Source: Nocardia niigatensis NBRC 100131
Lineage (GTDB): Bacteria > Actinomycetota > Actinomycetes > Mycobacteriales > Mycobacteriaceae
Direction of reading: 5' to 3'
Length of the DNA: 44,903 bases
Assembly: GCF_000308655.1 (NCBI RefSeq)
Contig: NZ_BAGC01000049.1
Span: 1 to 44,903 of the forward strand
In this document: piece after piece, positions 1-8,109 of the stretch
Layout of the letters: every line of letters begins with the position of its first letter
Numbering within the stretch: the stretch's first letter is position 1
Translations under genes and position numbers: made by a program
The notes under the pieces: model-generated
Seen by the model: only the letters and a program-made list of their open reading frames with translations
Told to the model about the DNA's origin: nothing
Database searches by the model: none

Positions 1-1
1 G

Positions 2-413
2 GGCCGTCGTCGCGCCGCGCGCCCGGACCAGTCCGGCGCCGCCACCGGCGAGGGCCGCCGCCGGGCCCAGTACGCCGAGCAGCCGCCCCGCACCGGCGAG
101 CGCCGTGCGACCCCCGGCGATCAGCCCCGCGCGGGCGAGCGTCGTGCCGCCCCGGCCGAGCCGCCCCCGCAATGGTGAGCGTCGCGCCACCCCGCCGCCG
201 GAGGCCGCCCAGGGTGAGGGCCGTCGCCGCCGCGCGCAGAGCCCCGATCAGGCCGCGGGTCGCGGCGCCGAACGCCATGCCGCCCCCGAGCGCAATCCGG
301 CTCCCGCCCCCGAGGGCGGCCGCCGCCGGCGCGCGCAGCCGGCCGAACTGCCGCCGCATCCGCGTCCGAATGTGCGTTACCGCGAGCGTGATTCGGGTCG
401 CATCGAACGCTGA
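2..413 (+). pseudogene. 3' end of a DUF6542-like Arg/Pro-rich protein, frameshifted
   Basis: Only the C-terminal tail of this gene is in the window. It encodes a low-complexity, basic, proline-rich tail made of degenerate repeats around the word GERRATP and GEGRRRAQ. The repeats run in frame 2 up to about base 168 and then hit a stop at 176-178. The same repeats continue in frame 3 from about base 171 to the stop at 411-413. Removing one C from the C-run at 163-168 joins the frames and turns the junction into PPRNGERRATP, matching the earlier unit PPRTGERRATP. I infer a one-base insertion, either a homopolymer sequencing error or a real frameshift. The neighbour of ispH in mycobacteria (Rv1111c) is a DUF6542 protein with a disordered tail, which is the basis of the name; the domain itself lies outside the window. 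Confidence 0.55.
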
Positions 414-445
414 ATCCCGGGCCTGGGACAAGCGGCCGTGGGCGC

Positions 446-483
446 CCGGATTCCGGCATTGACATATGTGGCCGGGAATCCGG
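446..483 (+). terminator. Hairpin after the DUF6542-like gene
   Basis: Nine-base inverted repeat CCGGATTCC / GGAATCCGG with a 20-nt loop, about 30 nt after the stop at 413. There is no T-run, so this is a weak terminator candidate. Confidence 0.35.
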
Positions 484-564
484 CACGGCGACACCCGAGC
501 GACTCGAACCGTACATTTCCGGCTATCGGGAAATTCGGTGCGAAATAAGATCATCCGAAAAGCA

Positions 565-601
565 ATTCGCGCCCGCCACAACGAATGTGGCGGGCGCGAA
601 T
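565..601 (-). terminator. Rho-independent terminator of ispH
   Basis: Perfect 16-bp stem (ATTCGCGCCCGCCACA and its complement) with a 5-nt loop, 16 nt beyond the ispH stop. Read on the minus strand it is followed by TGCTTTT. It probably also stops transcripts arriving from the left-hand gene. Confidence 0.75.
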
Positions 602-616
602 ACGTTTCGGAACGAG

Positions 617-1633
617 TTACGCGCGCGCGGTGCGAAGTTCGCGCGGCAGCGAGAAGACCAGCGTCTCATTGGCGGTCGTCACCGGAACCACCGCGCCGAA
701 ACCGTGCTCGGCCAGCAATTCCAGCACGCCCTCGACGAGAATCTCCGGAACCGAGGCGCCCGAGGTGACGCCGACCGTGTGAATGCCCTCCAGCCAGGCG
801 GTATCCACCTCGCGGGCATAGTCGACCAGGTGCGCGGCGCGGGCGCCGGCGCTCAGCGCGACCTCCACCAGCCGGACCGAATTCGACGAGTTCCGGGAGC
901 CGACCACGATCACCAGATCGCATTCGGGCGCCATGGCCTTCACCGCGGTCTGGCGGTTCGAGGTGGCATAGCAGATGTCGTCGCTCGGCGGATCCTGCAG
1001 CTTGGGGAACTTCTGGCGCAGGCGGTTGACCGTCTCCATGGTCTCGTCCACCGACAGCGTGGTCTGCGAGAGCCAGATCACCTTGTTCTCGTCGCGCACG
1101 GTGACCGAGTCGACGGCGTCGGGGCCGTCCACCAGCTGCACGTGGTCAGGCGCCTCACCGGCGGTGCCCTCGACCTCCTCGTGGCCCTCGTGGCCGATGA
1201 GCAGGATGTCGAAGTCGTCGCGGGCGAAGCGCTTGGCCTCCTGGTGCACCTTGGTGACCAGCGGGCAGGTGGCGTCGATGGTGTGCAGGTTGCGGGCGGC
1301 CGCGGATTCGTGGACGGCCGGGGAGACGCCGTGCGCGGAGAACACCACCAGCGCGCCCTCCGGCACCTCCTCGGTCTGGTCGACGAAGATCACACCGCGC
1401 TCGCGCAGCGTTTCCACCACGTGCCGGTTGTGCACGATTTCCTTGCGGACGTAGATGGGGGCGCCGTGCTTTTCGAGCGCCTTCTCCACCGTTTCGACCG
1501 CTCGGTCCACACCGGCGCAGTAGCCGCGCGGTTCGGCGAGCAGTACTCGCTTGTCTTGTGGGCCCCGTGGCGCGTCGGCATCACCCGCCGCGGACCCGAC
1601 GATTCCGACGTTCAAAGGGATAGCCGAGGACAT
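617..1633 (-). CDS. ispH: 4-hydroxy-3-methylbut-2-enyl diphosphate reductase (IspH/LytB)
   Basis: The last enzyme of the MEP isoprenoid pathway. It is a cytosolic [4Fe-4S] protein that reduces HMBPP to IPP and DMAPP. The three cluster cysteines are visible as GYCAGV (C39), ATCPLV (C123) and DICYAT (C221). The HGVSP loop (about 101-105), HEEVEGT (151-157) and SQTTLSVDET (189-198) are also intact. I chose the ATG at 1633 (MSSAIPLNVG, 338 aa), in line with the M. tuberculosis LytB2 length. The frame stays open upstream to 1783, but that part only translates repeat R1. The Shine-Dalgarno is weak. The gene is divergent from the lipid-droplet protein gene, as lytB2 is from Rv1109c in mycobacteria. 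Confidence 0.96.
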   Translation of the reverse strand: MSSAIPLNVGIVGSAAGDADAPRGPQDKRVLLAEPRGYCAGVDRAVETVEKALEKHGAPIYVRKEIVHNRHVVETLRERGVIFVDQTEEVPEGALVVFSAHGVSPAVHESAAARNLHTIDATCPLVTKVHQEAKRFARDDFDILLIGHEGHEEVEGTAGEAPDHVQLVDGPDAVDSVTVRDENKVIWLSQTTLSVDETMETVNRLRQKFPKLQDPPSDDICYATSNRQTAVKAMAPECDLVIVVGSRNSSNSVRLVEVALSAGARAAHLVDYAREVDTAWLEGIHTVGVTSGASVPEILVEGVLELLAEHGFGAVVPVTTANETLVFSLPRELRTARA

Positions 1634-1662
1634 GGCACCAACAATACTGACCAAAACCCACA

Positions 1663-1785
1663 GGTTCGCGGCGCGTCTCGATTCTGGAGCGACTGGAGCG
1701 GGGGAGCCAAGCGGAGGAGCGGAGGGAGTGAAGAATCGAGACCTCCAGCGCCGCGAACCCGCCCGGAGCGAAGCGGAGGGCAAAT
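1663..1785 (+). repeat. Dispersed structured repeat R1, copy A
   Basis: A 123-bp element whose second copy lies inverted at 17919-18041. Outer arms GGTTCGCGGCGC / GCGCCGCGAACC pair over 12 bp and inner arms TCTCGATTCT / AGAATCGAGA over 10 bp. They enclose a purine-rich loop of repeated GGAG words. In copy B the outer arm reads GGTTCGCGGCCC and its partner GGGCCGCGAACC, a compensatory change that supports a real stem. The element ends in CGGAGGGCAAAT and points toward the downstream gene in both copies. Confidence 0.8.
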
Positions 1786-1837
1786 AGACACGGCTTTTCG
1801 CCTTTGCATCACACGGCGTTTCGGGCAGGCTAGGAGC

Positions 1838-2578
1838 ATGTTCCGACCTCCGTTCCTGGCCCGGGTCGCCGCCGGGGCCGCCGTCTATGCCCTCGAGGAA
1901 ACTCGTCGGCTACCGACGACCGCGATCAATTTCCCGATCACCGCGATCAGCCAGGTGCTGCAGACCACCATGCACATCCAGCAGTTCGTGACCAGCCTCG
2001 CTCTCAAGGGCGACGCCGTTTTCGATCGTCTGCTCAACCAGGCCGAGGAGCAGCCCGCCTGGGCCACCTTCGATGAGGACGAAGTGGACGAGCAAACTCC
2101 GAGCTTCGCCGCCGAATCGGTACGGCAGAGCCGTTTCGACCTCTTCACCGAGCCCGAACCGGCCGCATTCACCGAGCCGGAACCGGTCGCGGCCCCTGAA
2201 CCGGTCGCCGCGGCGACCGAGCCGGTGGTGACCGAGCCCGAACCGGTGCCCGCCGAATCGGCTGCGCAGGAGGCTGCCGAACCGGAGGCCACCGAGACCA
2301 CCGAGTCCGCTGAGACCACCCAGTCCGCTGAGACCGCCGCGCCCGCGACGGCTTCCAACACGTCCACCAACGGCCACCACGACAGCACCGTCACCGAGCC
2401 CGAGGTCGCGATCCGCTTCGACTACTCCGCCATGACGATCGCACAGCTGCGGGCCCGGCTGCGCCAGCTGACCGTCGAGGACCTCGCGGCTCTCCTCGCC
2501 TACGAGCAGGAGACTCTCGACCGGGCCCCGTTCGTCACCATGCTGACCAACCGCATCGCGACGGTGCAGGCCAAGTAA
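1838..2578 (+). CDS. Lipid droplet-associated protein (Rv1109c-like)
   Basis: 246 aa from the ATG at 1838, preceded by the weak ribosome-binding site AGGAG a few bases upstream. Residues 1-60 are a hydrophobic/amphipathic segment (VAAGAAVYALEETRRLP) typical of proteins that sit on lipid droplets or membranes. Residues about 85-190 are a low-complexity acidic linker of TEPEPVA-like repeats and Thr/Glu runs. The last 45 residues (MTIAQLRARLRQLTVEDLAAL) form a short helical SAP-like module. The gene lies between ispH and xseA, the same place as Rv1109c, whose orthologues are annotated as lipid-droplet-associated in Rhodococcus and Nocardia. Function is inferred from that family name; no enzyme motif is present. 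Confidence 0.7.
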   Translation: MFRPPFLARVAAGAAVYALEETRRLPTTAINFPITAISQVLQTTMHIQQFVTSLALKGDAVFDRLLNQAEEQPAWATFDEDEVDEQTPSFAAESVRQSRFDLFTEPEPAAFTEPEPVAAPEPVAAATEPVVTEPEPVPAESAAQEAAEPEATETTESAETTQSAETAAPATASNTSTNGHHDSTVTEPEVAIRFDYSAMTIAQLRARLRQLTVEDLAALLAYEQETLDRAPFVTMLTNRIATVQAK

Positions 2579-2601
2579 CCCAGCTGTCGGGAGCTCGCAG
2601 G

Positions 2602-2619
2602 GGTTTCACCCCTGAAACC
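2602..2619 (+). terminator. Small hairpin after the lipid-droplet gene
   Basis: GGTTTCA-CCCC-TGAAACC, a perfect 7-bp stem 23 nt after the stop at 2578, set in a larger imperfect repeat of AGAGG and CCTCT. There is no T-run. Confidence 0.4.
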
Positions 2620-2836
2620 TCTCGGGAATGAGGGGCTCCGCCCCGGACCCGGCACACGCTTCCGGGCCGGCCCGGACCGCCGGCATCGGCGGACCGCGAC
2701 CGACACCGGTCGCTCGGGCTCCAGCCCTGGCGGCCGGTGTTTCTGTTCCATCGGATTCTCGCGGCCGGCGGCGCGGGAATTCCGTGTCGGCGGGCGGATT
2801 GTGCCCCACGTCGGTGGGCACTGACAGAATCGTGCG

Positions 2837-4114
2837 GTGAGCACCGATACGACGCCGCGGCCGCCGAGCTCGTCCGCCGATAACCCGATGCCGGTGCGGA
2901 CGGTCGCCGTGAAGGTAGCGCAGTGGATCGATCGGCTGGGCGCGGTCTGGGTGGAGGGGCAGATCACCCAGATGAACATGCGGCCGGGGACACGGACGGC
3001 TTTCCTGGTGCTGCGGGATACGGCGGCGGACATGTCGCTGTCGGTGACCTGTGATCCGGAGCTGCTGCGGAATTCGGCGGTGCCGCTGCAGGAGGGCAGC
3101 CGGGTAGTCGTGTACGGCAAGCTGTCGTTCTTCACGGGGCGGGGCACAGTGTCGTTGCGGGTCACCGAGATTCGGCCGGTGGGCATCGGTGAGCTGCTGG
3201 CGCGGATCGAGCGGCTGAAGGCGCTGCTGTCGGCGGAGGGTCTGTTCGATCCGCGGCTCAAACGCCCGATCCCGTTCCTGCCCAATCGGATCGGCCTGAT
3301 CACCGGCCGCGCCAGCGCCGCCGAGCACGATGTGGTGACGGTGGCGACGCAGCGCTGGCCGGCGGTGCGCTTCGAGATCTGCAATACCGCCGTGCAGGGT
3401 CCGACCGCGGTACCACAGCTCCTGGCGGCCATCGCGGCGCTGGACGCGAATCCCGAGGTGGATGTGATCGTGCTGGCGCGCGGCGGCGGCAGTGTCGAGG
3501 ATCTGCTGCCGTTCTCCGATGAAACCCTGTGCCGCGCCATCGTTTCCGCGACCACCCCGATCGTGAGCGCCATCGGCCACGAGCCGGACAATCCGATCTC
3601 GGACTATGTCGCCGACCTGCGCGCCGCCACCCCGACCGACGCCGCCAAGCGCATCGTCCCCGATGCCGCCGCCGAAACCGCGCTGCTGCAGGAACTTCGA
3701 TCCCGCGCGAACGCGGCGCTGCGCGGCTGGGTGGATCGCGAGGCCCGCGCGCTGGCCCAATTGCGTTCGCGCCCGGTCCTGGCCGACCCGCTGCGCCTGC
3801 TCGATCAGCGACACGACGAGGTCGAGCGGCTGCGCGCCAACGCCCAGCGGGCCGTCGACCACCTGCTCAGCGGTGAGTCCACCACCACCCGGCATCTGCG
3901 TGAAAAACTCTCCGCCGTCGGCCCGGCCGCTACCCTGGCCCGCGGTTACGCGGTGGTGCAGCGGGTGAACGGCAAGGACCGCGAGGTGGTCCGCGCCATC
4001 GAGGACTCCCCGCCCGGCACCCAGCTCCGCATCCGGGTGGCCGACGGCGCGATATCCGCCGCCGCTCTCGGCGCCCAATCCCTGGCTCCCCGCCCGATCC
4101 GGAAGGACTTCTGA
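2837..4114 (+). CDS. xseA: Exodeoxyribonuclease VII large subunit
   Basis: Catalytic and DNA-binding subunit of exonuclease VII, which degrades single-stranded DNA to oligonucleotides together with XseB. An OB-fold nucleic-acid domain occupies about residues 17-115. The nuclease core contains the family words RPIPFLPNRIGLITGRASAAEHDV, ARGGGSVEDLLPFSDE and GHEPDNP, and the C-terminal end has ATLARGYAVV. At 425 aa it is slightly shorter than the E. coli enzyme, as usual in actinobacteria. Start is the GTG at 2837; a short GTGCCC/GGGCAC hairpin lies just upstream (2801-2821). The stop overlaps the xseB start by one base (TGATG), so the two subunits are translationally coupled. Confidence 0.96.
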   Translation: MSTDTTPRPPSSSADNPMPVRTVAVKVAQWIDRLGAVWVEGQITQMNMRPGTRTAFLVLRDTAADMSLSVTCDPELLRNSAVPLQEGSRVVVYGKLSFFTGRGTVSLRVTEIRPVGIGELLARIERLKALLSAEGLFDPRLKRPIPFLPNRIGLITGRASAAEHDVVTVATQRWPAVRFEICNTAVQGPTAVPQLLAAIAALDANPEVDVIVLARGGGSVEDLLPFSDETLCRAIVSATTPIVSAIGHEPDNPISDYVADLRAATPTDAAKRIVPDAAAETALLQELRSRANAALRGWVDREARALAQLRSRPVLADPLRLLDQRHDEVERLRANAQRAVDHLLSGESTTTRHLREKLSAVGPAATLARGYAVVQRVNGKDREVVRAIEDSPPGTQLRIRVADGAISAAALGAQSLAPRPIRKDF

Positions 4115-4338
4115 TGACCGACGACGAACGCGCCGAGATCGCCACCTTCGGCTACGAGCGCGCCCGCGACGAGCTGGTCAATGTCGTGAAGATGCTCGAG
4201 CAGGGCGGCATGGACCTCGACGACTCGCTGGCCCTGTGGGAACGCGGCGAGGCCCTGGCCTCCCGCTGTGAGCAGCATCTCGCCGGCGCCCGCAAGCGCG
4301 TCGAGGACGCCCTCGCGCACCGCACCCAGCAGGAGTGA
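4114..4338 (+). CDS. xseB: Exodeoxyribonuclease VII small subunit
   Basis: 74 aa, the usual XseB length. It forms the helical small subunit that coats the XseA coiled coil. Family words are FGYERARDELVNVVKMLEQGG, the central DLDDSLALWERGE helix and the CEQHLAGARKRVEDA helix. Its ATG overlaps the last base of xseA, so the pair forms one operon. It ends three bases before the converging DUF4440 gene. Confidence 0.95.
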   Translation: MTDDERAEIATFGYERARDELVNVVKMLEQGGMDLDDSLALWERGEALASRCEQHLAGARKRVEDALAHRTQQE

Positions 4339-4341
4339 CCG

Positions 4342-4686
4342 CTAGGCGACGACCGTGCCCTGGTGAAAGACGATCTGCCAGTCCGGGCCGACGCGCCGCC
4401 AGACGGTCGACCGCCGGCTGACCCGGTCCGGCTGCCGCAGTAGGTAGGTCAGCAGAAAGAGGTCGGGTGCCAGTTCCTGGCACCGGAATTCGCTGGTCTC
4501 CCACACGTCCTCGGACGGTATCCGCTGCCGCTCGGCCAGCACTTCGAGCACGAGGTCACGGTCATAACGCTGACCGGAGGCCCCGATCTCCCAGAACTCG
4601 TCGGCGACCATGGCGGCGAAGTCCACGCCGTGCTCGGGGCGATGGAAGATCGGCTCCCGCGAGCGCAATTCGTCGAGAACGTTCAT
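4342..4686 (-). CDS. DUF4440 / NTF2-like protein
   Basis: 114-aa single-domain protein of the NTF2-like (cone-fold) superfamily. The start resembles DUF4440 proteins (LRSREPIFHRPEHG), and the end LLTYLLRQPDRVSRRSTVWRR...WQIVFHQGTVV is the characteristic strand pair of that family. Such proteins bind small ligands or act as poorly defined isomerase-like domains; no specific substrate can be read here. It is convergent with xseAB with almost no gap, and upstream of it lies the end of the DUF4245 gene on the same strand. It is not part of the mycobacterial version of this block. Confidence 0.75.
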   Translation of the reverse strand: MNVLDELRSREPIFHRPEHGVDFAAMVADEFWEIGASGQRYDRDLVLEVLAERQRIPSEDVWETSEFRCQELAPDLFLLTYLLRQPDRVSRRSTVWRRVGPDWQIVFHQGTVVA

Positions 4687-4734
4687 GCCCCCATCGCAGC
4701 GGATGCCCGCGGCCGGGTCGAGCGATTTACGGAA

Positions 4735-5331
4735 TCAGCTGCGCGGCAGCGGCTGTGCCTGGCCCATGGCGGTGGCGAGGGTGCCGAAGGCGGCGGCATT
4801 GCCGGCGCCCTTGATGAGGACGCGGACGTCCCCGAAGTCGCTGATCCACGCGGGCTCGGAGCCGGGTTCGGCGTAGACATTCCACATGTGGTCGCCGTAG
4901 CGCTGGGTGCCGGTCCCGGTCTTGGTCGGCGCGTACTTCTTCGCGAGGGCGTCGACGGTCGCGTTCGACTGGGTCAGCTGCATGTACGTGCCCTGCGGGG
5001 TGATGAAGCCGACGGTGCTGGTGTCGCCGCCGCCGGTCCCGGCGATGGTGTCGTGGCTGCCCGAGTTCGGAGTCCATTTGTCCGGGTCCGTGTCGGGCAG
5101 GGCCGGCAGCCGGATCGGGAAGGACAGGTGGCGCGCGTCGTCGGTGAGCGCGGCCTTGGCATCGAAGTTCGGAATCCTGCCCTGGGTCGGACCGCCGGTG
5201 GAGAACGAGCACTGGCTCGCGATCCCGGCGATGACCAGGCAGATCAGCACCAGCGGAGCGAGCGACCAGATCAGGTCCTTGTAGTCGTTCTGACTGCGCG
5301 GCTTTTGGTACGACACGCACTCAGTATCCAT
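4735..5331 (-). CDS. DUF4245 single-pass membrane protein (Rv1100-like)
   Basis: 198 aa with a short cytoplasmic head, one transmembrane helix (about residues 25-41, LAPLVLICLVIAGIASQCSF) and an outside domain rich in Thr/Gly/Asp. The pattern FPIRLPALPD...W.PNSG...STVGFITPQGTYMQLTQSNA matches the DUF4245 family. The family always sits beside glpX in corynebacteriales, and here it is divergent from glpX. Function is unknown. A GTG at 5316 is an alternative start; neither start has a strong ribosome-binding site. Confidence 0.85.
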   Translation of the reverse strand: MDTECVSYQKPRSQNDYKDLIWSLAPLVLICLVIAGIASQCSFSTGGPTQGRIPNFDAKAALTDDARHLSFPIRLPALPDTDPDKWTPNSGSHDTIAGTGGGDTSTVGFITPQGTYMQLTQSNATVDALAKKYAPTKTGTGTQRYGDHMWNVYAEPGSEPAWISDFGDVRVLIKGAGNAAAFGTLATAMGQAQPLPRS

Positions 5332-5443
5332 GGGCCGCAGGTGCGACCGAGCTCACGGTCTCGGGAAACGTAAGTGCGTGCCGAGGGCCGCGAACCGCAA
5401 TGCGACAATTTACCCAGCTTTAGACAACAAGGAGGCTCTCGTC

Positions 5444-6475
5444 ATGACCGCATCCAGCCGCCGCGAGGCACCGGACCGCAACCTAGCGCTCGAGTTGGTC
5501 CGGGTCACCGAGGCCGGCGCCATGGCCGCGGGCCGCTGGGTCGGCCGCGGTGACAAGGAGGGCGGCGACGGCGCGGCCGTGGACGCCATGCGGCAGCTGG
5601 TGGCGACGGTTTCCATGCGCGGCATCGTCGTGATCGGTGAGGGCGAGAAGGACGAAGCGCCCATGCTGTACAACGGCGAGCTGGTCGGCGACGGCACCGG
5701 CGCGGAGCTGGATTTCGCGGTCGACCCGATCGACGGCACCACCCTGATGTCGAAGGGTTCCCCGGGCGCGATCTCCGTGCTGGCGGTCGCCGAGCGCGGC
5801 GCCATGTTCGATCCGTCGGCCGTGTTCTACATGGAGAAGATCGCCGTCGGCCCGGACGCCGCCGATGTCATCGATCTAGCGGCCCCGATCGCGGAGAACC
5901 TACGCCGGGTCGCGAAGGCCAAGAACTCCTCGGTCTCCGACCTCACCGTGTGCATCCTGGACCGCCCCCGCCACGCCGAGCACATGAAGGCCGTGCGCGA
6001 CGCGGGCGCCCGCATCCGTCTCATCTCCGACGGTGACGTGGCCGGCGCCATCGCCTGTGCCCGTCCCGAGTCCGGCGTCGACATGCTGATCGGCATCGGC
6101 GGCACCCCCGAGGGCATCATCGCCGCGGCCGCCATGCGCTGCCTGGGCGGTACGCTGCAGGCCAAGCTGGCCCCGAAGGACGAGGCCGAGAAGCAGAAGG
6201 CCATCGACGCGGGCCACGACCTGGACCGCATCCTGAGCACCACCGATCTGGTCTCCGGTGAGGACGTCTTCTTCAGCGCCACCGGTGTCACCGACGGCGA
6301 TCTGCTCAAGGGCGTGCGCTACTACGGCGGTGGCGCCTACACCCAGTCGATCGTCATGCGCGCCAAGTCCGGCACCATCCGCATGATCGACGGCTTCCAC
6401 CGTCTGACCAAGCTGCGCGAGTACGCGTCGGTGGACTTCGTGGGCGACGAGCACGCCACCCCGCCGCTCCCCTGA
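5444..6475 (+). CDS. glpX: Class II fructose-1,6-bisphosphatase
   Basis: 343 aa. Hydrolyses fructose-1,6-bisphosphate to fructose-6-phosphate, the committed step of gluconeogenesis and essential for growth on lipids in mycobacteria. Metal and substrate motifs are GRGDKEGGD (about 35-43), GEGEKDEAPML (65-75) and DPIDGTT (94-100), followed by GIGGTPEGIIAA and the C-terminal FHRLTKL. The start at 5444 is set by a strong AAGGAGG nine bases upstream. The longer open frame from 5330 has no such site and covers the intergenic region. It lies 177 bp before fumC, as in M. tuberculosis. Confidence 0.97.
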   Translation: MTASSRREAPDRNLALELVRVTEAGAMAAGRWVGRGDKEGGDGAAVDAMRQLVATVSMRGIVVIGEGEKDEAPMLYNGELVGDGTGAELDFAVDPIDGTTLMSKGSPGAISVLAVAERGAMFDPSAVFYMEKIAVGPDAADVIDLAAPIAENLRRVAKAKNSSVSDLTVCILDRPRHAEHMKAVRDAGARIRLISDGDVAGAIACARPESGVDMLIGIGGTPEGIIAAAAMRCLGGTLQAKLAPKDEAEKQKAIDAGHDLDRILSTTDLVSGEDVFFSATGVTDGDLLKGVRYYGGGAYTQSIVMRAKSGTIRMIDGFHRLTKLREYASVDFVGDEHATPPLP

Positions 6476-6494
6476 TCCGAGCGAAACAGCTTGC

Positions 6495-6522
6495 CGCCCC
6501 GGTGGATCCGTCCGCCGGGGCG
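6495..6522 (+). terminator. Hairpin after glpX
   Basis: CGCCCCGG / CCGGGGCG, a perfect 8-bp stem with a 12-nt loop, 20 nt after the glpX stop. No T-run; it may be a partial terminator or processing site between glpX and fumC. Confidence 0.45.
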
Positions 6523-6652
6523 CTGTCGTCTCCGGGGGTCGGCGGCACCTTCTTCCGGGTTCGGCGGCCCGGCCCTATTCCCGCCCGTGCTGTGCGGATT
6601 CCCTCAGGCGTGGCACCCCCACGGGCTCGGCGGCGGGCATAGGGTCGGGTTC

Positions 6653-8059
6653 ATGAGCGAGGAGACGCAGTACCGCATCGAACACGACACCATGGGCGAG
6701 GTCCGCGTTCCCGTCGACGCGCTGTGGCGGGCGCAGACCCAGCGGGCGGTGGAGAACTTCCCGATCAGCGGACGGGGCCTGGAGCGCGCGCAGATTCGCG
6801 CGCTCGGCCTGCTGAAGGCGGCCTGCGCGGCCGTGAATCGCGATCTGGGTCTGCTGGACAAGGCGAAGGCCGAGGCCATCATCGCGGCGGCGGCGGAGAT
6901 CGCCGACGGCAAGCACGACGACCAGTTCCCGATCGACGTCTTCCAGACCGGATCGGGCACCAGCTCGAACATGAACGCCAACGAGGTGATCGCGAGCATC
7001 GCGGCCCGGAACGGCGTCACCGTGCACCCCAATGACGACGTGAACATGTCGCAGTCGTCCAATGACACCTTCCCCACCGCAACGCATCTCGCGGCCACCG
7101 AGGCGGTGATCAAGGATCTGGTCCCGGCCCTGGATCATCTGCGGCTGGCACTGCTGGACAAGTCCCAGGAGTGGAAGTACGTGGTCAAGTCCGGCCGCAC
7201 CCATCTGATGGACGCGGTCCCGGTGACCCTGGGCCAGGAGTTCGGCGGCTACACCCGTCAGGTGAGCTCGGGCATCGAGCGCCTGCTGGCCACCCTGCCG
7301 CGGGTCGGCGAGCTGGCCATCGGCGGCACCGCGGTCGGCACCGGTTTGAACGCGCCGGCCGGTTTCGGCGCGAAAGTCGTTGCGGAGCTGGCCCGGGCGA
7401 CCGGCCTGGATCCGCTGTCGGAGGCGCGCGATCACTTCGAGGCGCAGGCCGCCCGCGATGGCCTGGTGGAATTGTCCGGTGCGCTGCGCACGGTCGCGAT
7501 CAGCCTGACCAAGATCGCCAATGACATTCGCTGGATGGGCTCCGGCCCGCTGACCGGCCTGGCCGAACTCCGGCTGCCCGATCTGCAGCCGGGTTCCTCG
7601 ATCATGCCGGGCAAGGTGAATCCGGTACTGCCGGAGGCGGTTACGCAGGTCGCCGCGCAGGTCATCGGCAATGACGCGGCGATCGCCTGGGGCGGCGGCA
7701 ACGGCGCGTTCGAGCTGAACGTCTACATCCCGATGATGGCCCGCAATGTGCTGGAGTCGATTCGCCTGCTGGCCAATGTCTCCCGCCTGTTCGCCGACAA
7801 GTGCGTCAGCGGCCTGGTCGCCGACGTGGACCGGCTGCGGCAGCTGGCGGAATCCTCGCCGTCGATCGTGACCCCGCTGAATTCCGCGATCGGTTATGAG
7901 GAGGCGGCGGCGGTGGCCAAGCAGGCGTTGAAGGAGCACAAGACGATTCGGCAGACGGTGATCGATCGCGGTCTGATCGGCGACAAGCTCTCGGTCGAGG
8001 AGCTGGACCGCCGGCTGGATGTGCTCTCCATGGCGCAGGTGGACGAGAAGAACGAGTAG
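6653..8059 (+). CDS. fumC: Class II fumarate hydratase
   Basis: 468 aa. Iron-independent, homotetrameric fumarase that interconverts fumarate and L-malate in the TCA cycle. The superfamily signature GSSIMPGKVNP is at residues 314-324 and carries the flexible serine loop. The substrate-site words TGSGTSSNMNANEV and SGRTHLMDAVPVTLGQE are intact. The start MSEETQYRIEHDTMGEVRVP fits the family; the frame is open further upstream but that part is GC-rich spacer. It follows glpX on the same strand. A GC-rich hairpin at about 8067-8101 separates it from the converging monooxygenase. Confidence 0.97.
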   Translation: MSEETQYRIEHDTMGEVRVPVDALWRAQTQRAVENFPISGRGLERAQIRALGLLKAACAAVNRDLGLLDKAKAEAIIAAAAEIADGKHDDQFPIDVFQTGSGTSSNMNANEVIASIAARNGVTVHPNDDVNMSQSSNDTFPTATHLAATEAVIKDLVPALDHLRLALLDKSQEWKYVVKSGRTHLMDAVPVTLGQEFGGYTRQVSSGIERLLATLPRVGELAIGGTAVGTGLNAPAGFGAKVVAELARATGLDPLSEARDHFEAQAARDGLVELSGALRTVAISLTKIANDIRWMGSGPLTGLAELRLPDLQPGSSIMPGKVNPVLPEAVTQVAAQVIGNDAAIAWGGGNGAFELNVYIPMMARNVLESIRLLANVSRLFADKCVSGLVADVDRLRQLAESSPSIVTPLNSAIGYEEAAAVAKQALKEHKTIRQTVIDRGLIGDKLSVEELDRRLDVLSMAQVDEKNE

Positions 8060-8109
8060 TCCGGCCCGTGGGTGCGGCGGAATCGGCCGCCGTGCCCACG
8101 CCACGGGCT

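Noticed and set aside
587..1783. Long plus-strand open frame opposite ispH that joins the lipid-droplet gene
   Set aside because: It is the antisense of a clearly identified ispH gene, has an Arg/Gly/His-rich shadow translation, and the real gene has its own start at 1838.
1634..1783. N-terminal extension of IspH from an ATG at 1783
   Set aside because: The extra 50 codons translate repeat R1, which is also found in front of an unrelated gene; family length supports the start at 1633.
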